A DNA stretch of 64,000 nucleotides from Pogona vitticeps (taxonomy: Eukaryota; Chordata; Lepidosauria; Squamata; Agamidae): positions 176,139,501-176,203,500 of the forward strand of contig NC_135787.1 of assembly GCF_051106095.1 (NCBI RefSeq), given 5' to 3'. The translations under genes and the position numbers were made by a program. The notes beneath the pieces were generated by a model. The model saw only the letters and a list, made by a program, of their open reading frames with translations, was not told the origin of the DNA and did no database searches. This document shows positions 21,151-31,577 of the stretch, one piece after another (position 1 is the first letter of the stretch; every line of letters starts with the position of its first letter).

Positions 21151-23224
21151 CCGTGAAAGCCTTCATGAATACAAAGAAAGTAATGTTTCATTTTGTTTTA
21201 GCTTTGGCAGACGGAATACGCTACAGTATTCTGACATATAAACCCAAAATGGAGAGGGAAGGATGGTTATTTGTGGCAGGGGGAGCATACCCTTTTCCTT
21301 GTGTATTATAAGGGCGGGCCTCTTCCTCCATTTGAAAGCACACACATGCATGCCTGTTTCTACAATATGGTTTCAAACAATTCACATAAAGCCTTGGGGG
21401 AAAAAATGGCAAGTGAAAACTCTTCTGCTTCTGCATTCTAGTGTAGCTGAACAGGAAAAAAAAAGCTGGGGGAGACGTTTGTATCTGTGTGTTTTGTCTC
21501 AGGGACAAAATAGGCCTGTTTCTAAATGTGTTGTCTCCTTTAACTTAAACATTTTTAAGAGCATAATTAGATCCTGTTGAGTGAGATGGAGGAGAAGGGG
21601 GGGGGAGTTTCAGTTTGAATGCCTCACTGTGATACTAATGTAATTCATGCACCAGGGGAAACGGATATCAAAATTAATACAAATTGTTACAGAGCCTTTT
21701 TAAAACTCAAAATGTGCGAAATGGTGCAGAAGTAGAACAGAACAGATTTGTAGTTGGAAACATTTGAAAATTGCAAAACTGAGATGGGTGCATCATTTAC
21801 GTGGCTTTCCTGGATGGGGCTTTTAGTCTTATCCAAGTGTTTCTTGTTCATTAAGTTGTTGCCACTTGGTCATATTTAGGAAAAGCCCAGCAAAACACAA
21901 CAATGGACTCACGACTGTCTCAGATTCCCACAGCAACGAACAGTGGATAATCACTGAATGTACACTCAGACAATAAGCCTTGGCCAGTCTCACCAGTATG
22001 TGCATGGCGTCTATTCAGCAAGATTTGTTTCAAGGCTGTAGCTTATAAAATCTTACACAAAAACTGGCCCTTAAGTAATTTTCTCCCCAGCTTGTGTTTG
22101 GGGACTGTGGCTGAAACCTTGTTCTTTAGTTATGCAAAAGGCGCAACCTTTGGGAGTGAATTGTTGCAGATTAAGAAATCGCCATAGGCATTATGCAAAC
22201 GGACTCTCCTTTTTTTGCATTACCATGTGCTTTCTGGGACTTGCAGCCAGTCCATTCCTGGGCAGTCCAGTGCATATCAGACAATGCCATATAGGCAGGT
22301 ATTCTGGCACAGTTGGATGTTGTTTTTTTAACACAGTCTGAACAATATACTCCTAGATCAGCTTGAAAGAAAACATGCTATTTTTGCAAAGTTAAGCATG
22401 CTTTATGGTAAAGCCCAGAAAAGGCTGTGATAAATTAGTCCTTTTATACATTTTTAAAGATAGGGATAACTCTTTTTTATTATCTTGCAGGACACAGACC
22501 ATGCCCAGCTAAATTTACCTCAGGGAAAACTTTGAGATGCAGTTTTCTTTGACTATGTTCTTTTGTTTTTTGAATCGAAGAACAACATATACATCAGAGA
22601 CTGCTGAATTTAATTTTTCAGACAATAACTCCCAGGATTCCCACAGGCCATGTCGGCTAGGAGACTTTGGGAGTTGTGATCAAGTAAAGTCATGTTTTCA
22701 AGTGGAACACAAGCATTATGTTCACTTTTGTGATGTTAGCCATCAGAAATGGAAAAATGATTATAGCTGAGTGTTGATGCAAGATTCTTGACAAACAATT
22801 AGTTATGCGACCAATATGGATTGAACATGTGATATGTAGAAATACAGTTAACCTTAGTGGAACTTTTAAAATTTAAGAGAAGCTCTACATATGAGACCCA
22901 CAGTTTCTGCATGAAAACCAGGTGAAAACATGTTGTCTCCCTGTACTTTTGCATGTATGATTAATCATGTATTTTGCCCATGTTTTTTATTCTGACTAAT
23001 AGGAATTCTTTAGGATACCTCAGATAAATATCTCCTCATCATTATCCTGTCTGAAATCCTATAACTGAAGTCGACAACAAGGATTGAACCAAAGGACTTT
23101 CACTATGTAAGTAATGCTTGCCTTCAACCGCTATGTTAATTTTATAACAAATCAACAAGATAGCAACAAGCTACTCAAGCTGTGCAACTATAGTCTGCTC
23201 CAGCAGACAGCATCTTCCTTCCTC
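21151..23224. other. No recognisable gene; small MITE relic
   Basis: Between 22622 and 22685, gacaataactcccaggattc faces gactttgggagttgtgatc, a relic of a palindromic MITE. The rest shows only short frames, including overlapping ones at 21163-21580, with no recognised family. Confidence 0.5.
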
Positions 23225-23382
23225 TTCTGATGTTGTTATCTGCCATCATCAACTCACTTCTGACTTATGGTAACTCTACTGTAGTTTTCGAGCTATCTGA
23301 GATGTTAATAGAATGGTTTACTACTGCCACCCTCCACTGACTTTCCATGGACAAGCAGGGATTTGAACCCAAGCCTCCTAAG

Positions 23383-23839
23383 TAGATATGGGGGTATTTG
23401 AATTTGTATACAAATACGAATATCCCTCCACAGGTGTAAATATCTACTTAGGAGCCGCCTAGAGTGGACTTATAGTCCAGATAGGCGGGATATAAATTAA
23501 ATAAATAATAATAATAAATAATGAGGGTCTGGCCCCATGGGGCGGGACTGTCCACTCACCATTCCGCTGCAGATGCGCACTCTACAGAGCCTTCCTAATG
23601 CACTGTTGTCCACAATGGATTAGCCACTCCTGGCAGGAGGCGGGATGACAAGCCTATCTGCTAGGTTGCAGAGTGTCTAATCCATTGCTGACAATGGCAC
23701 AATAGGAAGGCTCCATCGAGCGCACGGCCTCAGCGGGATGGTTTGTGGAGAGTCTGGTCCCATGGGGCCAGACCCTCATTATTTCCACCTGTGGGGGGAT
23801 ATTTATATTCGTATATGAATATGGATTCCCCCATCTCTA
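23383..23839. mobile_element. Non-autonomous hAT element, 457 bp, 8-bp target duplication
   Basis: Ends are tagatatggggg and, inverted, tagagatggggg. The target duplication ctcctaag is perfect at 23375-23382 and 23840-23847. The arms continue inwards as inverted repeats (tatacaaatacgaatat against atattcgtatatgaata, then gagggtctggccccatgg against ccatggggccagaccctc). The left arm is interrupted at about 23436-23518 by a LINE-type tail. No transposase is encoded. The layers give an age order: SINE, then hAT element, then tail insertion. Confidence 0.88.
23436..23518 (+). mobile_element. LINE/SINE 3' tail nested in the hAT element
   Basis: gccgcctagagtggacttat and agtccagataggcgg, then a taaataataataata tail, match the element end at 6822-6905. 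It lies inside the left arm of the hAT element, where the right arm shows no counterpart, so it inserted later. Boundaries are approximate. Confidence 0.65.
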
Positions 23840-23880
23840 CTCCTAAGTCCTAGTCCAACACCCTGTCCACATTAGCTCTC

Positions 23881-24904
23881 CCAAATATGTTATTTGTGTT
23901 GATTGCAAAGTCAACTAAGGTCAACTGCTTGGAAGGCAGCAATGTCCATACTCTACTATCCACATATATCTCTATTCTATTACCATTTTGCAAACTCCGA
24001 TGCAGGGAATTCTGCTGTTATATATGGGCTAGAGGTGGTCTTCTTGCAGGCATCTGTGTTGCATGGTCTCCTGCTATTAGGAATCAGATGGTATCAAATA
24101 GCACAGCATAATGAAAAGGCTATTTTTTGCATATCTTTGACTAATGAGAATGAAGAAAGTAGACTATAGGGCACAGGATGGGGACAGTGCTGAGAAACAT
24201 GGCTGCACTGATGTGGAGGAAGCCACGGGTAGTGGGAATAATAGTTACAGACAGGCATTTATTTGAGTGGACAACATGCGTATCCCTGGTTGATAAACAG
24301 GATAGAGGACATAGTGGAAGAGAGTTCCATATTTATCCACTGTCTTTCTGCATTTGAGATGATAGTAAGTTCCTGGCCTTGCACAGTGACTCATTTTAAT
24401 CTATGGAATTGTAAGCAGGGGAAATTTTATTGCCAAGAGGCTAAAAGAAGCATTATCTGACTATATTTGCAACTGCCAACTTTCAAGAGGTTATTCATCT
24501 TGTTATTCCTCAGAGCTCTACTGCAGGAAAGGTCAGGCAGCTTACGAAGAGAAAAATTTCAATGTAGATTAAGAAACTTATTAGAGAAAAGGAGGAAGCA
24601 AAAGGAATAACCTTGTAAGCAGGGACACATACACAATCCCTTCTTCTAAGCAATTTATTCTAAGAAATGATTTGTTACTCTTTTATTCTTCTCCGTGATG
24701 GATAGGTTTGGCATTTTTTTTGCCTTGAAAGCTACTGGGCTCCCTGCCTGCTTTTGTTTTATACTGCTTGTCCTGGAGGCAGATGCTGAGGGCTGCAGTA
24801 GTAGGTTCCTAGCTCTTCCAAGGGGTGTACGTCAGCTTGGTTTGCACCCCCTCATATGTGGTGAAAGCATCGCATCTCTGTGTTCTCAAAGGCTTTCCCA
24901 GCTG
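23881..24904. other. No recognisable gene
   Basis: Two overlapping plus-strand frames at 23887-24169 have no family I recognise. Otherwise unique-looking sequence. Confidence 0.55.
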
Positions 24905-25140
24905 GGATCCGATAGTTGTTGTGGGTTTTTCATACTCTTTGGCCATGTTCTGGAGGTTTTTCTTCCTAACGTTTCGCAAGTCTCTCTGGACAGCATCTTC
25001 AGAGGAAAGGAGTTAGAACTCTGTCTGTGTTCTGGTTCTAACTCCTGTCTCCTGAAGATGTTGGCCACAGAGACTGGTGAAATGTTAGGAAGAACAACCT
25101 TCAGAACATGGCCAAAGAGCTTGAAAAACTTACAAGAACC
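24905..25140. mobile_element. Inverted pair of hammerhead-like retroelement termini
   Basis: The left copy (minus strand) has CTGAAGA at 25002-24996 and GAAAC at 24975-24971. The right copy (plus strand) has CTGAAGA at 25052-25058 and GAAAT at 25079-25083, separated by tgttggccacagagactggt. Both continue aggaagaa, then a tract close to ccagaacatggccaaagag. This is a second, diverged copy of the 20915-21150 locus, about 4 kb away. Between the arms lies agaactctgtctgtgttctggttct, itself nearly self-complementary. Confidence 0.6.
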
Positions 25141-25143
<3 letters not shown>

Positions 25144-25193
<50 letters not shown>

Positions 25194-25220
25194 TTGTGTG
25201 TCTCTGTGTCTGTGTCTGTC
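25144..25220. repeat. (TC)n(TG)n microsatellite
   Basis: A TC array of about 36 bases is followed by TG repeats and TGTC/TCTG imperfect units. It starts at the edge of the retroelement terminus, which may have seeded it. Confidence 0.95.
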
Positions 25221-25539
25221 TTATATCAGACCTTTCTCCCAGGGCTGGGACTCAAAGAAGCTTACAACAATATTACAGTTAGAGTTATGTACTCTTTCCT
25301 CATCCAACCCACACCTGAAGAAATGCACACAAATTGGGACACAGTTCCCTCTGTGTCCTCTGAGAGATGTGCTGATTTGTATCTGCTCTGGTAATTGGAC
25401 ATTCCCAGATATTACGAAACTCTCCCTTTGTGCATGTTTTCTTTAAAAAAATCAATTCCCACTCTAGAGCTTTACTTTAAGATTCTGTATCATGACCAGC
25501 CTTGGGTTCTTTGTTCCAAACTGAGGCAGACATGGTTTG
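25221..25539 (-). mobile_element. Possible LINE tail; rest unassigned
   Basis: ccagggctgggactcaaag, then agcttacaacaatattac, resembles the reverse of an L2/CR1-type 3' end. The remaining bases to 25539 show nothing recognisable. Confidence 0.35.
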
Positions 25540-26300
25540 GCACAAATTGTTAAAGAGTTTTTGAATTTCTGGTAAAATTTTCTTTCTGCTACACGGTAGA
25601 AGTACAGAGACTCACTGAGGAGAATAGCTACAAGTTTTCCAGAGTCCACCCCTTTCTCATTAACTGGCACTTAAAGTCTCAATGACTCATTGAGACATTT
25701 GTAGGAAAAAGAATAAAAAACATTTATTTACTTACAGTTGCTTGGAGTTACAGCCTTGTTTATGCTGCTTTCTTTACTGCACACATTCTTAGGAACCGAC
25801 TAAACAGACTAACAGCAAATAAACAACTGCCCCCAACAAATGAAAGACAGGGAAAAGAATACTCAACAGGGAGGTGAGGTTTTCCTTGAAATCAAAGGCT
25901 GAAAGGAACGATTGGTCAGAGCACAATGAAATGATTGAAGGACAACTAAATTAACATTCAAAAAACATTCATGAGCCTTGCTCCCAAAAGCCCAGTTCCT
26001 GTGTCTACAACCATCCCACATTTTCATGTTGTCCCAGTTCTCTCACATCACAAGTCTTTAAATCACTCTGGTTCCAGAGCATCCGGACCCTTGAAGGCCC
26101 GTATATTTCTTTGGATGACCCCAGTTAGGCTGCACTGTATGCTATTGAGAGCATCTAAGCCAACGACAGCTGAAAGGCCAATTACCAATAAAATGCACGA
26201 AATGGGTATACCAAACTTGCCCATTATTCTCACAATCTTAAAATGTTCATCCAGACATCAGAAGCCTCCCTTCTGAACTACCAAACATTAACCTCCTTTT
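25540..26300 (-). mobile_element. LTR-type retroelement remnant with 3' end
   Basis: The part 25540-25760 matches the fragment at 10985-11228. On the minus strand it carries an AATAAA signal followed by a T-rich stretch, as at the R-U5 end of an LTR. Further 5' on that strand (26300 to about 25760) lie probable U3 and some internal sequence. It is an old, broken fossil. Family (endogenous retrovirus or Gypsy-like) is undetermined and the outer boundaries are approximate. Confidence 0.4.
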
Positions 26301-26829
26301 AAACTGACTACTTTCGTCAGAGCCATTTCAGAGTAATTTCATGAGAAACAAATGCCAGTAACCAACAACAGAAGTTGGACACTTCTTGATGGAAGCACGA
26401 ATCCAAAAGAGGCCAAGTCTGAAATATGTTCTCTCTGATGACAGTTCAAGTAGTGGTTTCTAAAGTATGATGATGGATTCAACAGACATCCAAAACTAAC
26501 CCTCATCCTGCCTATGTTGGCAATGTTTCTTGTACAGAGTCTGTGAGCCACGAGAAGCTAACTTGTTTTCCTGCAATATATGGAGACTGTTTATCAGATA
26601 GATGTAGTCAATCATGGAAAAACTTTATGTCAATATTCAGCAAGAATAGACAATACAGCCATGAAAAACTTGTAGCACCGCGTAACCAAGCCATGAAGTA
26701 AATGCCCTTCAAATGATATGTGCCCTATAGGAAGCTCCTTAAGGCTTGGTAAGGAACCATATGAACACATGAGGTTGCTGTCAGCTCATTATATTAACTG
26801 AGTTGTGAATTATATCAGGCCATTGGTCT
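26301..26829. other. No recognisable gene
   Basis: Unique-looking sequence without long frames or recognised repeats. Confidence 0.5.
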
Positions 26830-26837
26830 ATTTAATT

Positions 26838-26973
26838 TTGTGGTTCCCAACCTTGGGTCCCCAGATGTTCTTGGACTAAAACTCCCAGATGCCTTCACCA
26901 CTAGCTACGCTGCCTAGGATTTCTGGGAGCTGTAAGCCAAGAACATCTGGGGGCCCAAGGTTGGGAGCCACCC
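26838..26973. mobile_element. Non-autonomous hAT MITE, 136 bp, perfect target duplication
   Basis: Same family and exactly the same length as 2155-2290. Arms: tggttcccaaccttgggtcc and gggcccaaggttgggagcca. The 8-bp duplication atttaatt is intact at 26830-26837 and 26974-26981. The outermost three bases have drifted from CAG. Confidence 0.85.
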
Positions 26974-27189
26974 ATTTAATTTAACACTCTCTACTCTGAC
27001 TCAGAGAAGCTATGAGCTGGAGATGGGCCAAGTATGGCCTTCGGATTTCGTGTGGATAAAGAACCCCCAGATGCCTCCAGAACCACCCAGTGAAAAATAT
27101 TTTGGCAAATGTGCTGGAGACAAGACTCAAGCTTGCTCACAGTATCGTTAACGGAAGCAAAGAGAATTTCAAACAATATAGCCATTGCA

Positions 27190-27650
27190 AAACATTAAAG
27201 CATTAAATCATACATCTAAAAGCTAGGTTTAAAATGTAAGAACATTAAAAAGCAATTTAAAGGGACACAAAAGAGCAAGCATAGGGCATCAGTGTTAAAA
27301 ACTGGATATTGAAAGGCTGTCTGAAGAGAAATGTTTTTGGCTTGTCCCCAAAAAGACAGGAGAAGAGAGGGCAAGCTTAGCCTCACAGGGTAAGTATTCC
27401 CTAATCTGGGAGCAGCCACCAAGAAGGCCCTTTCCTGGGTTCCCAATAAACATCCCTGTGAAAATGATGAGGCCAAGAGGGGAGCCTCTCTGGAAGTTCT
27501 TAAGACTTGGGAATTATAAGGGGAAATACCATCCATCAGATAGTCTCAACCCAAGATTTTAACCAGCACTTTGAACTGAACTTGAAAATGGACCAGCAGC
27601 CAGTGAAGTGGGTGTTTTTCCATTCGTTCTGGTTTTGCAATAACTCCCAA
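27190..27650 (-). mobile_element. L2/CR1-like LINE fragment
   Basis: In plus-strand reading it shows an A-rich tail, ggagcagccaccaagaagg, then a tract ending gaacatccc-like sequence, gcctctctggaagttctt, and later accagcagccagtgaag. This order matches 4085-4465. It lies head to head with a plus-strand fragment of the same general group starting near 27770. Confidence 0.55.
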
Positions 27651-27769
27651 CCCCAAATTCTCTGAAATGATACTAGAAAAGGATAAGCGGCCAGTTTTGA
27701 TTTGGGAGGGGCAATCCACGTTCCCTCAAACCAGCCCAGTCTTGCTGTGATATCAGGCAGAGCTCACAA

Positions 27770-28275
27770 GTACTACAAAGAATGTAGCTGATCCATTTCT
27801 GGACTGAATTCAAGGTGTTGGTTCTAACCAATAAAGCCCCAAACAGCTTGAGTACAAGCTATATCAAGGACCGCATCTTCCTTTACAAGCCTGCTCAGGT
27901 GTCAAGAATCATCAAGAGAATCCCACCACCTTCACAGGTGCATTTGGGAATAGCCTTCTCTGTGGCTGCTCCCAGACCTTGGAACTCCCTCCCACAGGAG
28001 GCCAGACTGGCCCCATCTTTGCTGTCCTTCTGCAAGCAGGCAAAGACCTTTCCCTTCAGGCAGGCTTCCCCTCAGTGACTGGCTGTCGGAGTTAGGTTTT
28101 AAATGGACCTTCCTGCTTTAAATGTGTTTTGGTGTTGTGCTTAAAGTTTTTTTGTATGATATTTGTTTGATCTTTTTTAGTATTTATTGTTGCTAGATCT
28201 AATATTGTCTTTTAATGCTGTAAACCACCAGGTTCTTTTAAGGAGAAAGGCAAGATAGAAATATTTTAAATAAGT
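27770..28275 (+). mobile_element. L2/CR1-like LINE ORF2 end and 3' UTR
   Basis: A frame at 27815-28078 reads VLTNKAPNSL...YIKDRIF, then FSVAAPRPWNSLPQEARLAP and SLLSFCKQAKTFPF. This is the characteristic C-terminal end of L2/CR1/Rex-group reverse-transcriptase ORFs. The UTR ends in aggagaaaggcaagatagaa and an AT-rich tail. The 19455-19935 copy is its minus-strand relative. The upstream RT core is missing, so the copy is severely 5'-truncated. Confidence 0.75.
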
Positions 28276-28889
28276 GAATGAATGTCCTGTGTTAATCTGT
28301 TTTTCCCCCTGCTTTCCACACTGCACTCTTCTGGAGTAGAAGCATTTGCTTCACTTATGGGATTGTGCATGACTTCCTGCTCCCATCTTTCCTTCCCTCC
28401 TTATATACATTCGATACTTTGGTTTCTCAGAGGGAGGAAAATGTTCATATCCCCATTTTAAACACTGAAGGAGTGGAAGGACCATGTATCAAACTATGGA
28501 CGGTCCATTCCTAACTAATAAACACCGTAACTATGAGAGGCAGGTCTTGTTCTGTTTTTCAGGTCTATCTCAATCAGAGCTTGGAAAGTTGATTTTAAAA
28601 ATAAATGGATGTGATTGCATGCCATTTGGCCTACAGCTCCCAGACACCCACCGACCCACACACCCAGTGTACCAAGCTGGCTGGAGGATTCTTGAAATAG
28701 GCCCAAAAGGAAAGTTTCTGAGCACTGCCGATTAACATGAAACTGCATGCACATGGGAGTGTTTCTTGTTAAGGTGTGAGTACAAGAACCTAGATGCCCC
28801 TCTAGGTGAGCCATCACACTCCAACAAAAGGCTCAATTCTACTGCTCAGCCAACAGTGCCTACTGAAGGGTCTCAAGGTCTGGAGAGGG
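28276..28889. other. No recognisable gene
   Basis: A weak palindromic MITE relic may lie at 28612-28690 (ggcctacagctcccagacac). Otherwise unassigned. Confidence 0.45.
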
Positions 28890-29790
28890 AGATGCTGAGG
28901 CATGACACTCCCACAAGAGTGGGGTTCAGATGGAGGCTCTGGTAGTAATTCAGCCCTGGGGATTGGGGGATGACCCCTAGGGGGAAAGAGGGAAATTGTT
29001 TACCACTGGTGGACGGTGGCTATAAATGCCACCTTGCCACCAGCAGAGGCAGAGCTCCCACAGTCGACCATTGCTCAATCTGGCTGAGGAGCCCAGGAAG
29101 CAGAAACCAGAGGCCCCTGGGGAAACAGGTAAGGGCACAGTGGAGGAACCCAGGAAAAGGGAACTGGAGGCTACTGGAGAAGAAGAGGACCTTGGTGGAG
29201 GGCGATGCCTGAGAGGTCCAGGAACATCTGGACAGAGGACTTCCCAGAAGAGGAATCAGAAACCACAGAGGAATGGGACTACATTTATAAGAAATATCCT
29301 GTAGGGCATGGAGCTGGTTCAACTCTGGGTCCCCAAAGGAGATGGGGAAAAGTATAAGTATCTCAAGCCTCCACCACACCTATTATACTGGGGGTGAAGT
29401 CAGTCAGTGACCCAGAGCCAATACTGGCGGAGGAAGTGTCAAAGCAAGCATCAGCATCAGGAAGAGGACGAGAAGAGACCTGGAAGCTGGGCCAGGCATG
29501 GGTCCCTGGACAGATGACCCCAACATATCTGAACTTATTGTGGGTATACTGGCCTTCACTCCTAGAAGCGGTGCAGCATTTGGGATACCCAGATACTGGG
29601 GCCAAGGTGACTGGCTTGGCCAAGAGCCTGGTGCAGGCAACTGAGAGATGACATATAGAGAAGCTGGTCCATGAGCTGATGAATTTAACTAGGACCGAAG
29701 TTTCTAAATAGGTTATATATGTCTTAGATGTTACCTCCCTTCATGTTTCAATAAACCTTGTTGAGTTTGAACCTTTGTGCCATGAGTTTA
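28890..29790 (+). other. Unidentified unit with TATA box and poly(A) signal
   Basis: A TATA-like box ggctataaatgcc lies at about 29018-29030. A consensus splice-donor-like acaggtaagggc follows at about 29127, and a poly(A) signal tcaataaacc lies at about 29747 with a GT-rich stretch just after it. A direct repeat of about 42 bases (gagcccaggaagcaga... at 29090 and gaacccaggaaaaggg... at 29146) sits between. The layout could be a short pol II transcription unit or an LTR-like fossil. No family was recognised and no TG...CA ends with a target duplication were found. Confidence 0.3.
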
Positions 29791-30972
29791 TGGACCAAAG
29801 AATGGAAGAGGAATGCTCTGCGGAGACAGACAGTGCTGAGGGGGCTCATCATGACATTGACCAATAAACAAATTGGCAATTTCAACAATAGGGCCAGTAA
29901 CTTAATGCTCCCACCATCACCACCATCAGCTTCACACTGCGATGCATTCAGTAAATGCACAAGAGTGGGATGTAGCACAGAATTTAAAAATCTACAGGAG
30001 ATCTTTCTTCTTGTGCTGAACTTTGCACTGTGCCAACCAACCATCCATACCCTTCTTACCTGCATTGCGTTTGGCTGCCTCTCCAAACTGCCTTCACTTA
30101 CTGCATGATTATATGTCAAGCTTATCTTGACAGCTGAATGAGAGCTACCATTTCTGTTCCTCTATGAAAGATACCATTCTGTACAAGAACAGGGAGGACG
30201 ATATGAACAAGAGGCCCAGATCAGAAACATAATAAGTACAGGGCAATCTTAATGAAATGCAAGACATCTCAATCAATCCTTTACAGGACTCAATTTAGCC
30301 TACAGATCAAATTACCTAGCCGAGCAAGTCTTAGACTATTTTCATATATTAGTCACAGTTAACCCTGTCCTGAGAATTTAGCTTCACTTTAGCAAATACA
30401 TTGCTCCCCATGTTGCACTATGCCTTGTAGTTTGTTGCTAACTGCTGTTGCAAGGAAAGGATTGGGAAAGTGTCCCTCCAGACGTTGCTCAACTCCAGAT
30501 TCCATCATCCGTTATCGTTGAAAATAGTAACTAGGGCTGATGAGAGCTGTGGCCATCCACATGCAAAGGGACACACTTTAGCTAATCCCAAACCTAGTTA
30601 CAAAGTACATGCCATTAACTATTTCATGACGTACAAATGTCAAATAAAAAGACAAGGGGTGCTTGGTTCTAAGTGTCCCCACCGTGTACTGGGAGGCACA
30701 TACAGTCTTTGGGATACACTTTTGCCCACCGTGGTACACATTGAATCAGAGCTTAGAAGCTCAACTGATAGCTGCACCCACTTATTTCAAGGTAGCCATA
30801 AAACTAGTAGTTATAAAGTTACTTTTTATGTATAATGAGTAACACTTAAGTAACTTAGATGCATCAAGTAACACCTAGTTACTTTCAAATGTTAGTTTTG
30901 AAGGGCATTTCAAAGTGATTTTAAAAAGGCCATTTTGAAGCGAATTCCCTAGTCTTCATGCACTTTCCCAGG
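29791..30972. other. No gene; MITE relics
   Basis: 30470-30580 holds a diverged palindromic MITE (ccctccagacgttgctcaac facing gggctgatgagagctgtgg). 30805-30890 has clustered gttac/gtaac words also seen at 56535-56600 and 58455-58600, probably remains of another short DNA transposon family. Confidence 0.4.
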
Positions 30973-31081
30973 TTTGTTTGTTTGTTTGTTTGTTTGTTTG
31001 TTTGTTTGTTCCTTCCTTCCTTCCTTCCTTCCTTCCTTCCTTCCTTCCTTCCTTCCTTCCTTCCTTCCTTCCTTCCTTCCC
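30973..31081. repeat. Compound (TTTG)n-(CTTC)n microsatellite
   Basis: About nine TTTG units are followed directly by about 18 units of TTCC. The second half is a pure pyrimidine strand and could form triplex DNA. Confidence 0.95.
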
Positions 31082-31432
31082 TTCAGCTTAAGAAAGATGG
31101 CCAGTCCAAGAGGCTTTGCTCACTGAGGTTCAGGGCAAAGTGGCAAAGCTCTGCAGAATCATCCTGGCAAATGTATCTTATACCAGCACTGGCTACCTCA
31201 GGTTCACTTTCTCTTCTCTCATTCTCTCAGATATCCATCAACAGTCATGCAGCAAGAATGCAGAGAGAGACTGTGTGAGCTAGTCTTATCTTCCTACCAA
31301 CACAAATAACGTCATAAGCTTGGGAAAGCAGCTTTGGGAGGGAAGGGCAGAACTCTCAGTCCAAGAAGCAAAATGCTTAGGCTCTGCTGCATTTATTAAC
31401 AGATATGGAACATTTACCTCCCTCCTGATTTC
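31082..31432. other. No recognisable gene
   Basis: Unassigned unique sequence between two tandem arrays. Confidence 0.5.
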
Positions 31433-31577
31433 TGCCTCACTCCAAAGCCTGCTATGAGCTGAGAGGCCATCTTTACCTCACTCCGAAGCCCATTTCAAAC
31501 TAAGAAGCCATCTTTACTTATCTTCACCTCACCCCAAAGCCTTTTACAAGTTGAGAGGCCTTCTTTACTTACTCTGA
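31433..31577. repeat. Degenerate minisatellite, three units of about 42-50 bp
   Basis: Each unit runs cctcactccaaagcc, a variable middle, gagaggccatctttac or a close variant. Units start near 31434, 31477 and 31527. Divergence between units suggests an old local duplication and not an active array. Confidence 0.7.

Larger units (their letters stand above)
23225..23880 (-). mobile_element. tRNA-headed SINE interrupted by a hAT element
   Basis: The two flanks 23225-23382 and 23848-23880 join in order. The body (catcaactcacttctgac, ttatggtaactct) is followed by gggatttgaacccaagcc, then tcctagtccaacaccctgtcc. The latter is the reverse of a tRNA-like head. The same order occurs uninterrupted at 53425-53583. 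The 457-bp hAT element split this older SINE. Orientation is minus because the tRNA-like head is at the high-coordinate end. Confidence 0.65.

Noticed and set aside
30958-31278. Frame with repeated Phe-Leu-Pro-Ser
   Set aside because: Translation of the TTTG and TTCC arrays.
31433-31577. Possible CRISPR-like array
   Set aside because: Units are adjacent and diverged with no unique spacers, and the genome is a vertebrate's.
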